A stretch of DNA of 64,000 nucleotides from Photobacterium marinum (GTDB lineage Bacteria; Pseudomonadota; Gammaproteobacteria; Enterobacterales; Vibrionaceae): contig NZ_AMZO01000016.1 in NCBI RefSeq assembly GCF_000331515.1, positions 1 through 64,000 on the forward strand, read 5' to 3'. How positions within the stretch are numbered: the stretch's first letter is position 1; each line of letters starts with the position of its first letter. Positions 28,000-36,820 of the stretch are shown here, in pieces. The notes beneath the pieces are model-generated. The model made no database searches and was not told the DNA's origin. It saw nothing but the letters and a program-made list of their open reading frames with translations. Made by a program: the position numbers and the translations under genes.

Positions 28000-28620
28000 A
28001 TGAGAACAACAGCAGCCGTTGTTATTGCTCTTTTTCTGGCCGGTTGTGCCCAGCAGATCACCAGAGAACCAGAACCGACGCCAGAGCCGGAAGTCAGTGG
28101 TGAGGTTAAGCCGATTCCTCCTGTTGAATCGGTAGTAACTGTACCGGATACGCCTGCGGTCACACCTGTTCCTGAATTGAAGCAGCAAGCTAAGCCAAAA
28201 CCTAAACCAGCGCCTGTTATCACTAAAACAAAAGATGGAAAATTGATTCTAGGTGCTGAGGAATGGGTATGGCTGGCCCCGGCTAAAAAGCATGTCAGGG
28301 TGAAAGTGGATTCTGGGGCCGCAATCTCAACTATCGGTGTTTCTGAGGTTCAAGAGTTTGAGCGGGATGGTAATGACTGGGTGAAATTCAGTGCTGGCGG
28401 CAGGCTTGTTGAATTGCCAGTTGAGCGGTGGCTCAAGAGTAAAGACGAAAGTAAAGAAAGAAAAGCTGTTGTAAAACTAAGAGCGAAGCTCGGTGAACTG
28501 AATGAACTGACAGAGTTTGCCCTGACTGCGGGCAAAGGGATTGTGCTGGGCGTTAACTTTATCCGAGATGTCGCAATTGTTGACGGCAACCGTAAATATG
28601 TACAACCGAAGTCAAAATAA
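28000..28620 (+). CDS. Retropepsin-like aspartic protease lipoprotein (PF05618/RimB-like)
   Basis: 206 residues. Lipobox LAGC gives a lipidated C16. A Pro/Glu/Lys-rich linker (about 22-72) leads to the protease-like domain (about 75-200) with the active-site signature VKVDSGAAIS (D104), preceded by LILGAEEWVWL. PF05618 proteins are called RimK-associated zinc proteases and have a retropepsin fold. Here rimK is not adjacent and the protein is exported, so the substrate is more likely periplasmic. AAGGGG precedes the ATG. Terminator follows. Confidence 0.87.
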   Translation: MRTTAAVVIALFLAGCAQQITREPEPTPEPEVSGEVKPIPPVESVVTVPDTPAVTPVPELKQQAKPKPKPAPVITKTKDGKLILGAEEWVWLAPAKKHVRVKVDSGAAISTIGVSEVQEFERDGNDWVKFSAGGRLVELPVERWLKSKDESKERKAVVKLRAKLGELNELTEFALTAGKGIVLGVNFIRDVAIVDGNRKYVQPKSK

Positions 28621-28638
28621 TCGTGGATTAAGAATAAC

Positions 28639-28670
28639 AAAACAAAGCGGCTCAATTGCCGCTTTGTTTT
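28639..28670. terminator. Bidirectional terminator
   Basis: Eleven-bp stem AACAAAGCGGC / GCCGCTTTGTT with a TCAATT loop and flanking A- and T-runs, between convergent genes. Confidence 0.93.
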
Positions 28671-28693
28671 GTTATGGATGTCGTGATAATCAG

Positions 28694-29521
28694 TTACGGT
28701 GTCTCGACACTGACTTCATAACTGGTGAATTTACGGATGTTAATTACCCCGGTATCAAAGATCAGATATTGTCCTTTAATACCAAGTAACGTGCCTTCTA
28801 CAACCGGGTTTTTGTCGAAGTTGTGTGAAGTGATTTTAGTAGGGTGCTGGCTGACAGGGTACTGAATTTTAACCAACTCTTCGTCTAAACGCTCGACAGC
28901 ATCTTCCCCATAAAGCGCCAGTAACTCATTTAACCTGTTTTCAATGGCAGGCAACAGACGATCTGCTTCCTGTTTCAAATCTAGGTTATTGTTGTCACCT
29001 TTAAGCATGGCGCGCCAGTTGGTTTTATCTGCAACCATTTCTGCCAGTGCGATTTCCACCAAACCGGAAATTTGACGGGTTTTCACTTTTAGAATAGCAA
29101 GGCCTTGAGTTGCGCCCTGATCAATCCAGCGGGTAGGGAGCTGGGTATGACGGGTGATCCCGACTTTAAGGCCAGAGGTATTTGACAGGTATACAAAGTG
29201 CGGCACCATGCAATGGGTATCCCCCCATTCGGGTTCACGGCAGGTACCCTGAGCGTAATGACAGGTTTCTGGTTTCATGATGCACATATCACAACGAGCC
29301 AGCTTCTTCATACACGGGTAGCAATGACCCTGTGAATAGCTCTTCTTTGTTTTCTTGCCGCAGGCATCACAATAAATATTACCGGTATGGGTTAGCTTCA
29401 GCTTTTTTCCAATCAGCGGATTTAAGGCTAACAAATCGTCTCCGACCGGAAGCTGGTATTCAACTTCCGCACCCAGAGAAGATTTCATCTTCTTCAGTGT
29501 TCCAAGCATGACTTTGCTCAT
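28694..29521 (-). CDS. DUF2797 cysteine-rich protein
   Basis: 275 residues. The N-terminal half has a Cys cluster (YCDACGKKTKKSYSQGHCYPC, then CDMCIMKPETC and GTC) likely to bind zinc. Next comes a segment VYLSNTSGLKVGITR followed by LPTRWIDQGA, reminiscent of a GIY-YIG fold. This combination is typical of DUF2797 (PF10977). Function unknown. Monocistronic. Confidence 0.86.
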   Translation of the reverse strand: MSKVMLGTLKKMKSSLGAEVEYQLPVGDDLLALNPLIGKKLKLTHTGNIYCDACGKKTKKSYSQGHCYPCMKKLARCDMCIMKPETCHYAQGTCREPEWGDTHCMVPHFVYLSNTSGLKVGITRHTQLPTRWIDQGATQGLAILKVKTRQISGLVEIALAEMVADKTNWRAMLKGDNNNLDLKQEADRLLPAIENRLNELLALYGEDAVERLDEELVKIQYPVSQHPTKITSHNFDKNPVVEGTLLGIKGQYLIFDTGVINIRKFTSYEVSVETP

Positions 29522-29612
29522 TATTTTTAATATGTGGGGCTGATTTTAACATCAGTGACAAGAAATATCTGAGCAGAATAGCGGCCTGAGACAAACAGAG
29601 AACAGGCAGTAA

Positions 29613-29642
29613 TGAAAACGCCCTCTTGTTGGAGAGGGCGTT
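29613..29642 (-). terminator. Terminator after cti
   Basis: Ten-bp perfect stem AACGCCCTCT / AGAGGGCGTT with a 6-nt loop; TTTT follows on the minus strand. It lies 9 nt past the cti stop. Confidence 0.87.
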
Positions 29643-29650
29643 GTGGAGGC

Positions 29651-32032
29651 TTAGCGGTTTTCGATTCGGTTGTAATCGAGAAGACCTGCTTCGATAGGTT
29701 GGTTTTGCTTATTAATCTGGTTCAGTTTATCGCTGAAAGACCAGAAGTCTTTGCTGGTGCGGCGAACACCAAATTTATCAAGGAGCACACGATAGTCATC
29801 TTCTGTCTTTGTTGCCTTCACTTGTGCAACAAGCTGAGGTAGCTGTGCTTCCTGAATCAGCCAGAATGCGCCAGGGTAACTACCCAGCAGGCCGTTAACC
29901 AGAGTCACATTGTCCTTTTCTGGCAGTCGATTTGATTCCTCGTCAAACAGACTTGAAATGTTTTTGTGGGCGCTGTTACGAACCAGAGTAAACAATTGAG
30001 CTTCAACATTACGATTCTTTGGCTCAACCATAATAAAGGTCAGCTCAGGGTATAACGTCGCCTGAGAACCATGGATGTGGCCGATTGTTTTAAGAGCTTG
30101 AATACTTTCAGGTGTCAGTTTGGCGTTAACCAGCTCATACTTGTGTGAGCCGACACTATTCAGTTTCGTTTCCAACTTAGTCAAAAGTTCTTCTTTCGGA
30201 TTGTCAGTTGCGAACTTAACACTTGTTGGCTGATTAAATTCGTTAATGTCACCCTGAATGAATTCGCTCAGGTGTTGGTTGGACTCTTGATACCAGCTTG
30301 CCAGCTCCTGATGTCGGACTTCAGCAGGAAGCAGCGACAAGAAGTTGGATTCACCTTCCATACGCAGGAAGTCCATATACATTCGAGTCACTAGCTGGTG
30401 GCCGAAGTTGCCATAGACATCAAAGCCAGCGACAAGCAGGTAGTGAACCCTTTCAAGCAGTGAATAATCAAGAACCCAGGCTGTTTTCGGATGTTCGCCA
30501 ACAAGGCCTTTTGTTACGGTTGCACTGTCAAAGTGTCGGAAAACAGTCAGTGTTGCATTGTCGTTGTTGCCGTCACCATCCCAAATCAGATCCGTGGTCA
30601 GGTGTTCACCGTTTTCGAAAGTTTCGTTCAACAAGGCATTCTTTGCTCGCAGGAAACGACCCTGCTGGTTTGCATATGTAATCCAATTAGTTAAAGGCAG
30701 TGTTGTACTGTCTTTTTCTGCTGGCATACGCAGGTTTTCAGCCTGAGACTCATAGAAACTGTTTACCTCAGGAATATCTGCCATATCAGGGTCAACAAAG
30801 AATACCCAGAAGCGGTCATTGATAACGTTTAATGCCAGCTGGCCACGACAAACCGGCCCTTTGATAAAGCCCATGATGGTGTTTTGCGCATTTTCGATCA
30901 TGAAGCGGTAACGCGCGTTAACCGGCAGCTGTTTGAATGACATCAACGGATTTGCCGCCACTTCCGGGTCATAGCCCGGCAGGGATTCGATGGTGTATTC
31001 CGGCTCGAAGAACAGAGCTTCGATGCGTGCCATTTTGTCAGCACTCAGCGCATAAGGCATGTGTGTCTTATCGACAATGGTTTCACCAACCTGTACCAGA
31101 CGGTAGTAAACGCGATCAACGCCTGGGTCATCAAATGGACGGCGGGTAGCGATAACATCAACGGGTTTACCCGGTGCGGTACGAGAACGAACAAGGTTGA
31201 AGAACACCGGTTGCATTTCGTCGGCAAAATACAGGTGCGATACAAACAGATGCTCGTAGATATAGCGACTGACAAGTTGCTCTTTCAGTGAATCACCGTT
31301 GAGAAATGCTTCCCAATGTTTCACTTTTGCCATTGTTGCAGCGGACGGAGGTGCGACTCCTGTCATTGGAGAGCCCGCTGCCAGCCACTCCATCAGCGTA
31401 TCATTTTCACTTTGGCTGATTTGCGGCAGGCCGTAAGGCATGCCCCATTGCGGGTATTCATGCTCATACTGCGCCATTTCCTCTATTGTTGGGCATTGTT
31501 GATCCCGATCCAGCGAGAAATCCCATGCATCATGATCCAGAACTTTCTGATCCGGTAGGGGATGCGCCTGTTTCAGCTGAAGCATACGAGCCATAACACC
31601 AGCCTGGGTATTTGCGTCCGGAGATTGTTCACGCTCGTTAAGTACCGGGTGGAAGCCTTTCTCGCGCCATTCTGCTGTGGTCTGGGCATCAATGAACATG
31701 CGGGTGGTGTTGGTTGCAATCAGGCGTGTACCTTCATAAACCTTTTCTTTGTTGGCACCGCGGTCGATTCCTTCAGCAGAAGAGAGCTTCAATTGACACG
31801 GGGCATCGTAACAGGCATGACAAACCACACATCGGTTTTTGATGATGGGCTTTACGTCGGTCAGGTAACGCTGGGCAATTGGTGTCGCAGCCGGAACTAT
31901 GCGTTCTTTTGGCTCTGGTGTGCCGTAGAGCTGGTCGTAATTGAAGCCGGCATAAACGGCACACCCTGAGAAAATAACCGCAGTTAATAGCACTACGGCG
32001 CGTCTAGTGTGCTTCAGAAATGATAAGTTCAT
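29651..32032 (-). CDS. cti: Fatty acid cis/trans isomerase
   Basis: 793-residue periplasmic haem protein that converts cis- to trans-unsaturated acyl chains in membrane phospholipids, a fast response to solvent, heat or osmotic stress in Pseudomonas and Vibrio. An N-terminal hydrophobic leader (about 9-30) is followed by a c-type haem motif CVVCH at about residues 68-72 in a CxxCHxC context (CVVCHACYDAPC). The length fits Cti, about 760-790. A ToxR/CadC-like regulator lies 104 bp upstream on the same strand. Confidence 0.93.
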   Translation of the reverse strand: MNLSFLKHTRRAVVLLTAVIFSGCAVYAGFNYDQLYGTPEPKERIVPAATPIAQRYLTDVKPIIKNRCVVCHACYDAPCQLKLSSAEGIDRGANKEKVYEGTRLIATNTTRMFIDAQTTAEWREKGFHPVLNEREQSPDANTQAGVMARMLQLKQAHPLPDQKVLDHDAWDFSLDRDQQCPTIEEMAQYEHEYPQWGMPYGLPQISQSENDTLMEWLAAGSPMTGVAPPSAATMAKVKHWEAFLNGDSLKEQLVSRYIYEHLFVSHLYFADEMQPVFFNLVRSRTAPGKPVDVIATRRPFDDPGVDRVYYRLVQVGETIVDKTHMPYALSADKMARIEALFFEPEYTIESLPGYDPEVAANPLMSFKQLPVNARYRFMIENAQNTIMGFIKGPVCRGQLALNVINDRFWVFFVDPDMADIPEVNSFYESQAENLRMPAEKDSTTLPLTNWITYANQQGRFLRAKNALLNETFENGEHLTTDLIWDGDGNNDNATLTVFRHFDSATVTKGLVGEHPKTAWVLDYSLLERVHYLLVAGFDVYGNFGHQLVTRMYMDFLRMEGESNFLSLLPAEVRHQELASWYQESNQHLSEFIQGDINEFNQPTSVKFATDNPKEELLTKLETKLNSVGSHKYELVNAKLTPESIQALKTIGHIHGSQATLYPELTFIMVEPKNRNVEAQLFTLVRNSAHKNISSLFDEESNRLPEKDNVTLVNGLLGSYPGAFWLIQEAQLPQLVAQVKATKTEDDYRVLLDKFGVRRTSKDFWSFSDKLNQINKQNQPIEAGLLDYNRIENR

Positions 32033-32136
32033 GAAATTATTATGGTTAGCAAAACGGTATTGCTACATTTTATAGGCAGGGAATGAGGTATAACAAGTTA
32101 TTATTTACACAGCGTTCAATTAGTCGTTAATGAGTC

Positions 32137-33414
32137 TCATTTTTCCTCAGAAACTGTACTATTAAACAGCTTGTTATATTTGGTGCTGTTATTTATCCAA
32201 TAAATACCGGTAGCAGGGTAAAACACCAGATCCAGAAATGGCTGTTGATAAAGCAGGTAGCTGTAGACAATGCGCTTGTGTCTGAAATCGTCCCGCATTT
32301 GGGCTTCGGTTTTCAGTGCCGTGGATTTGTCTTCAATAATCACATCGCTTGGCTGGTAAGCCCAGTGGAACATGTCGGGTCTCAACGTGGCTGTCGCCAG
32401 AAATGGAGAATGATTTTCAACCATAGAGATGGTTGCTGCTCGCACAGACAATGCATGGTGGAAGTCCGTTTTAGCTTCAGTAATAAACGACATATAAGAG
32501 TAACTGAAACTATCCGGGTTGTTATTCGAGATGTAGTAATGAACGATTTTAGACTGGATACCGGACCCATCCATATAGTTCATATGTACCTGCGCAGTTG
32601 GTTCTCGTGCAAGGTCGGTTTGAATGATCGGAGATTCTCGAACTGTTCGAGTTGTTGAAACCAGAAAATCGGAGAATCGTTTCCAGTCCTGCTCTTCAAT
32701 TGTGTACGCAAAATCCGTATTTGGCAGACAGGCTTGCTTGTTATCTACCTTGCACCAAGCAATAGAATACAGGCCCTGGCCTTTATAGGCATAACCTTTG
32801 ATATTCTGAATTATTGGAGGGTTGAATTTAGCCGTATGCATTTGATAGGCAGTAGACAGTTTGTGCTTTATATCTTCAATATCATCGCGGTTATCGGCGA
32901 TAAACGTCAGTTTATTACTGTCCCAGGTTACATTTTCTGTCAGGAAGCGGGTTTCTTCTAATGGTGTAAAGTCATCAATATTCCAATAGATAACAGCACT
33001 GGCTGCCAGCACAGTAGCAGTCGCTAGTAACGAAAAGCCAAAGACTTTCTTTCTGAAACGCTTCTGTTTTTCTGAAGGTACCTTTTTCAGCGGGTATGGA
33101 AAGCGTTCGAATTGCGTGATTTGATATCCGACACGTGGCAGCGTTTCGATGACATCGCCTTTACGATGTTCATGTAGTTTAACTCTCAGGGCACGGATTA
33201 CCTGAAAAAGCGAAGCTTCTGAGACAACCCGCTCAGGCCAGCCTGCTTTCAGAAGTTCTTCTTTAGTAACGGGCCTGTGATTATTGATCAGAAAAGAGAG
33301 AATCTTTTGTTCTGAAAGGTTAAGTTTTTGTGTTGAGTCAGCAGATTGAATAATGCCTAGGCTCGGAATGAAGTAAACTTCAGTTCGAAATTTAATCTGT
33401 TCGTTGCTTGACAT
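32137..33414 (-). CDS. ToxR/CadC-like membrane-bound transcriptional regulator
   Basis: 425 residues. An N-terminal winged-helix domain (about 5-110; LSEQKILSFLINNHRPVTKEELL, then VIRALRVKLHEHR and TLPRVGYQI) binds DNA. A single TM helix lies at about 127-148 (FGFSLLATATVLAASAVIYW). The C-terminal ~275 residues are periplasmic with two nearby cysteines (WCKVDNKQAC). This fits one-component sensors that read the periplasm and act on promoters directly. Its position next to cti suggests control of that gene; inference. Confidence 0.88.
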   Translation of the reverse strand: MSSNEQIKFRTEVYFIPSLGIIQSADSTQKLNLSEQKILSFLINNHRPVTKEELLKAGWPERVVSEASLFQVIRALRVKLHEHRKGDVIETLPRVGYQITQFERFPYPLKKVPSEKQKRFRKKVFGFSLLATATVLAASAVIYWNIDDFTPLEETRFLTENVTWDSNKLTFIADNRDDIEDIKHKLSTAYQMHTAKFNPPIIQNIKGYAYKGQGLYSIAWCKVDNKQACLPNTDFAYTIEEQDWKRFSDFLVSTTRTVRESPIIQTDLAREPTAQVHMNYMDGSGIQSKIVHYYISNNNPDSFSYSYMSFITEAKTDFHHALSVRAATISMVENHSPFLATATLRPDMFHWAYQPSDVIIEDKSTALKTEAQMRDDFRHKRIVYSYLLYQQPFLDLVFYPATGIYWINNSTKYNKLFNSTVSEEK

Positions 33415-33639
33415 TCATACCTCTGCTTTTCGGAGAAAAAGCGTAACTCTAAATATAAAAATAGTCCTGTTTATACCGGAAGGGGCACATGTTTATTATT
33501 CTGGAGCCGGTATCAAATAGACGGTGTTCATTGATGTTTTACGCAGGAAAACAAGTTTACCACGAAAAAAAACGATTGGTATAAGTAGATGGAATTACTT
33601 GCGTTATTCGTAGTGAATTGAAGACAGGTCGGGTGAATA

Positions 33640-33666
33640 AAGAAAAGGAGGCATACGCCTCCCTTT
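33640..33666 (-). terminator. Terminator after the small acidic gene
   Basis: Stem GGAGGC / GCCTCC with an ATAC loop, extended by A/T pairs; TTTTCTTT on the minus strand. Confidence 0.85.
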
Positions 33667-33678
33667 GCTTAATCCAGC

Positions 33679-34131
33679 TTACTTCTGAAAGATTTCCTGG
33701 AATTCACGCTTCATCGGCGGGTGACGACGAGCTTTCTTAAGCTGCTTACACATGTCCTTAACACAGTTGTGAAGCACTTGGTCCAGCATTACAGCTTTGT
33801 ATTCAGCAAATTCGTCATCAGTCATACCTTCAGGCTTGTTTGTTTCCTGCATTTCGCCCAGGAAGTCTACACCTGAGTAGCTCTGGCTCAGAGCGATCAG
33901 AGAGTGGAACTGCTCGAAGTTGTCCAGAACGTTTTGTGCACTTGCAGGTAGTTGGTTCCATGCCTCGTGAGAAATATCTTCAGATGCTTTATAAACATTC
34001 ACAAGCATATCTAGAAGTTCTTCAGGCACTTGCTCAAACTCAACAACCTGACGCAGTTCAGGAGAACAGTCATCAAGAGTGAATGCCACTTCTTCTACTG
34101 TTTGCTCTTCTTTTTTTTCGATTTCAGACAT
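33679..34131 (-). CDS. Conserved acidic protein (possibly DUF3069)
   Basis: 150 residues, soluble, acidic at the N-terminus (MSEIEKKEEQTVEEVAF) and basic near the C-terminus (KQLKKARRHPPMKREF), predicted mostly helical. It looks like the DUF3069 family of Vibrionales/Alteromonadales, a recollection I cannot check. TAGGAAAT precedes the ATG. Function unknown. Monocistronic. Confidence 0.75.
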   Translation of the reverse strand: MSEIEKKEEQTVEEVAFTLDDCSPELRQVVEFEQVPEELLDMLVNVYKASEDISHEAWNQLPASAQNVLDNFEQFHSLIALSQSYSGVDFLGEMQETNKPEGMTDDEFAEYKAVMLDQVLHNCVKDMCKQLKKARRHPPMKREFQEIFQK

Positions 34132-34326
34132 CGTATTTCCTACAGCATGAATAGTTAAGGAGGTGGAATCCTATAGTCCTGTCAATAAAAGTCAACATCC
34201 TAATGATAGTCGAGCTTTCGAACGATCAATTTAAAACATCTGTTTGGTGATTTGCATGAAATTGCCGACATGGTGTGGAAACTTGTTAACAAAGTCACGT
34301 TAGTAGAGTTGGTGTGAAGTTAAGCT

Positions 34327-34363
34327 CATATAAACCTTGGTGTTTATATGCCTGTGCTATAAA
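34327..34363 (+). promoter_or_regulatory. Palindrome plus extended -10 element before the diguanylate cyclase
   Basis: A perfect 9-bp inverted repeat CATATAAAC-CTTGGT-GTTTATATG (34327-34350) is followed 4 nt later by TGCTATAAA (34355-34363), an extended -10 sequence. The -35 position falls inside the palindrome and does not resemble TTGACA. The layout fits an activator-dependent or repressible promoter. Confidence 0.55.
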
Positions 34364-34406
34364 TTAAACACAGGACAACTGTTTTTATTACAACAGGATG
34401 CTTTAC

Positions 34407-35354
34407 ATGGAAGCAATGCGGATTTTACTTGTCGATGATGTTCATTTAGAGCGAATGCAGCTGGCTATGAGGTTGCAGCGTTTGGGGCATGTTGTAGAGG
34501 CAGTCGCTTCCGGGAAAGAGGCAATCGAAAAATACCCTCTGTTTGACCCAGACCTGGTATTGCTTGATGTAAGTATGCCGGACATGAGTGGTACAGAAGT
34601 GGCTGAACAAATCAGGATAAAACACCCTGATTGGGTGCCGATTATTTTTTTGAGTGGTCATGATGAACCGGAAATGATTGCCAAGGCAATTGATATGGGC
34701 GGCGACGATTACCTTGTTAAGCCTGTTAATAAGATTGTGTTGGCATCTAAGCTGAAGGCGATGCAAAGGATCGCCCACATGAGACATCAGCTGAAGGAAA
34801 CAACGGTACAGCTTGAACAGGCAAATGAACTGTTGTCACAACAGGTGAACGAAGATGGCTTGACCAAGCTGGCAAACCGTCGTTATCTGGATCAAAAGTT
34901 AGTTGAGTTTATTGCCTGGCATGGTCGTCATAACCTTTCACTGACCATGATTATGGTAGATGTCGACCATTTCAAACTCTACAACGATTATTACGGTCAC
35001 CTTGAAGGAGACCGCTGTCTTCAGTCTGTCGCTAAAGAACTCAAGTCAACCTTTAGTCGTGCTGGTGAACTGGCTGCCCGTTATGGTGGTGAAGAGTTTG
35101 TTGTTCTGATCAGCAACTGCGATAAAACCCGTGCGGTGCGGGAGTGTGGTCGCTTAAAAGGCAGTATTGAAAAGCTGGCGATTCCGCATGCTAAATCTAC
35201 AACTGCTGATGTGGTCACTATAAGTCAGGGAATGGTGTCGTGGATGCCAACCGGTCTTGAGACTATCGAAAACATGTACGAAATAGTTGATAAGGTTCTT
35301 TACAAGGCTAAAGAGCAGGGGCGTAACCGCTTTGTCGCTGCTGAGTTCACTTAA
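34407..35354 (+). CDS. Response regulator diguanylate cyclase (REC-GGDEF)
   Basis: 315 residues from ATG 34407, chosen because AACAGG lies 9 nt upstream; the earlier in-frame ATG 34398 directly abuts that site. REC domain about 1-118 with phospho-acceptor D54 (VLLDVSMPD) and the lysine in LVKPVN, a coiled-coil linker (TTVQLEQANELLSQQ), then GGDEF with DGLTKLANRRYLD and the active-site RYGGEEF. It makes c-di-GMP when phosphorylated. The usual inhibitory RxxD site before GGEEF is RAGE here, so product inhibition may be weak. No kinase is adjacent. Confidence 0.93.
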   Translation: MEAMRILLVDDVHLERMQLAMRLQRLGHVVEAVASGKEAIEKYPLFDPDLVLLDVSMPDMSGTEVAEQIRIKHPDWVPIIFLSGHDEPEMIAKAIDMGGDDYLVKPVNKIVLASKLKAMQRIAHMRHQLKETTVQLEQANELLSQQVNEDGLTKLANRRYLDQKLVEFIAWHGRHNLSLTMIMVDVDHFKLYNDYYGHLEGDRCLQSVAKELKSTFSRAGELAARYGGEEFVVLISNCDKTRAVRECGRLKGSIEKLAIPHAKSTTADVVTISQGMVSWMPTGLETIENMYEIVDKVLYKAKEQGRNRFVAAEFT

Positions 35355-35384
35355 GAATAACTTTTCACCTCAATGCAAACTGAC

Positions 35385-35410
35385 AACGGGACACAAAGGT
35401 GTCCCGTTTG
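35385..35410 (+). terminator. Terminator after the diguanylate cyclase
   Basis: Ten-bp perfect stem AACGGGACAC / GTGTCCCGTT with an AAAG loop, then TTG. Strong stem, short T-tract. Confidence 0.87.
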
Positions 35411-35625
35411 TTAGTGTGATCTCTCAATAATTACAGTCAATTGATTGATTTTAAGGCAATCAAACCGACAGGTGCTTGTTGTTCAGACAGGTCGTGCTAA
35501 TCTCCCTAAGAACTCTTTTGCCGATCCAGGTGTCAGTGCAGATCCCAATGCTATGCAAAGCAGGCTTTTTGCTAAGCAAAGCATCGGAATCAGTATTGTT
35601 AAAATAAGAAGGGTGAGGGAAGATC

Positions 35626-36288
35626 ATGGAAATATGCTTTACACCGATCGAAGCACGTGTAGTCGGTTGCTTGTTGGAAAAAGAAGTGACGACCCCGGAT
35701 CAATACCCATTGACATTAAATGCACTAACAACGGCCTGTAATCAGAAAAGTAACCGTGAACCAGTGATGTCGCTGGATGAGGCAACGGTGCTGGACACGC
35801 TTGAGTCACTCAAGACCAAACGTATGATTCAGGAAGTCACCGGCTTTGGTAGCCGTGTTGCCAAGTACCAGCATCGTTTTTGTAATACCGAGTTCAGTAC
35901 TCTGCAGTTTACTGAGCAGGAAAAAGGTATTGTTTGCGTTATGCTGTTACGCGGTCCTCAAACGCCGGGTGAACTACGCACCCGAACCAACCGCCTGTGT
36001 GATTTCACGGAAGTTAAAGAAGTTGAAGCTGTTCTGACGCATATGGTTGAGAGTGATAAAGGCCCATATGTCGTTAAGCTTCCGCGTGAGGCAGGCAAGA
36101 GGGATTCTCGCTACATGCATCTGTTCAGTGGTGAGGTTGATGTTGAAGCATTGGCAGAAACGTCTCAGCCAGTTGTTTCTTCTTCATCCGGTACATTGGC
36201 GCGTGTTGAGCAACTTGAAACGGAAGTTGCTGAAATGAAGCGAGAGATTGCAGAGCTTAAAGCATTGATCGAATCACTGACCTCTTAA
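35626..36288 (+). CDS. yceH: YceH-family protein (DUF480)
   Basis: 220 residues: two winged-helix-like units (FTPIEARVVGCLLEKEVTTPDQYPLT at the N-terminus; GELRTRTNRLCDF in the second), ending in a coiled-coil segment (ARVEQLETEVAEMKREIAELK). This is the YceH/DUF480 family, widespread in proteobacteria and without a firm function. TGAGGGA precedes the ATG. A hairpin follows. Confidence 0.93.
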   Translation: MEICFTPIEARVVGCLLEKEVTTPDQYPLTLNALTTACNQKSNREPVMSLDEATVLDTLESLKTKRMIQEVTGFGSRVAKYQHRFCNTEFSTLQFTEQEKGIVCVMLLRGPQTPGELRTRTNRLCDFTEVKEVEAVLTHMVESDKGPYVVKLPREAGKRDSRYMHLFSGEVDVEALAETSQPVVSSSSGTLARVEQLETEVAEMKREIAELKALIESLTS

Positions 36289-36355
36289 TCAGTACCGAAA
36301 TAAAATTTGCGAAAAGCTGAATACAGATAACAGCTTAAATAAAAGATATTACTCA

Positions 36356-36382
36356 GGCCCGGTAACTACCGGGCCTTCTTAT
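36356..36382 (+). terminator. Terminator after yceH
   Basis: Eight-bp perfect GC-rich stem GGCCCGGT / ACCGGGCC with AACT loop, followed by TTCTT. Confidence 0.8.
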
Positions 36383-36434
36383 ATGAGATATGTCCGGCAC
36401 TAGGCTGATCTCCAAGAGCAAAAGGAAAAAGAAA

Positions 36435-36722
36435 GTGACAGAAAAGACGGCTGCTCAATGGTCGGTATATCTGATCAGAACGGCTTCCAACCAACTATAT
36501 TGCGGGGTAACAACAGATGTTGAACGCCGCTTCAGTGAACATCAAAACAGCAAAAAAGGCGCTAAGTTTCTGAAGGGTAAAGGACCTTTGGCGTTGGCAT
36601 GGTCAGAACCTGTTGGCGATAAAAAAACGGCAATGAGGCTGGAGTACAAAATAAAGCAGCTGTCGAAAGCCCAAAAAGAGTCAATAGTTAATAAAACCTT
36701 GCAAATTAATGCTTTGCTGTAA
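36435..36722 (+). CDS. GIY-YIG domain protein (UPF0213/YhbQ-like)
   Basis: 95 residues from GTG 36435, which has AAGGA eight bases upstream; an ATG at 36390 without a site adds a lysine-rich leader. The fold signature is [28 protein letters not shown] (GIY-YIG variant VYL...YCG with Arg and His), the usual UPF0213 form of a small nuclease-like domain. The catalytic Glu is plausibly in MRLEYKIK. Cellular role unclear; YhbQ-type proteins are linked to DNA repair in some reports. Confidence 0.86.
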   Translation: MTEKTAAQWSVYLIRTASNQLYCGVTTDVERRFSEHQNSKKGAKFLKGKGPLALAWSEPVGDKKTAMRLEYKIKQLSKAQKESIVNKTLQINALL

Positions 36723-36820
36723 TAAAGCATTGTTCTAATGATGTGCGTTCGATCACGAAATTGACCACGCATAGTCGCTCGAATCACGTATGATTGAATC
36801 ATCAATACACGTGAGGTTGG

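Noticed and set aside
30298-30681. 127-codon open frame on the plus strand inside cti
   Set aside because: Overlaps a full-length conserved enzyme; no start site or promoter.
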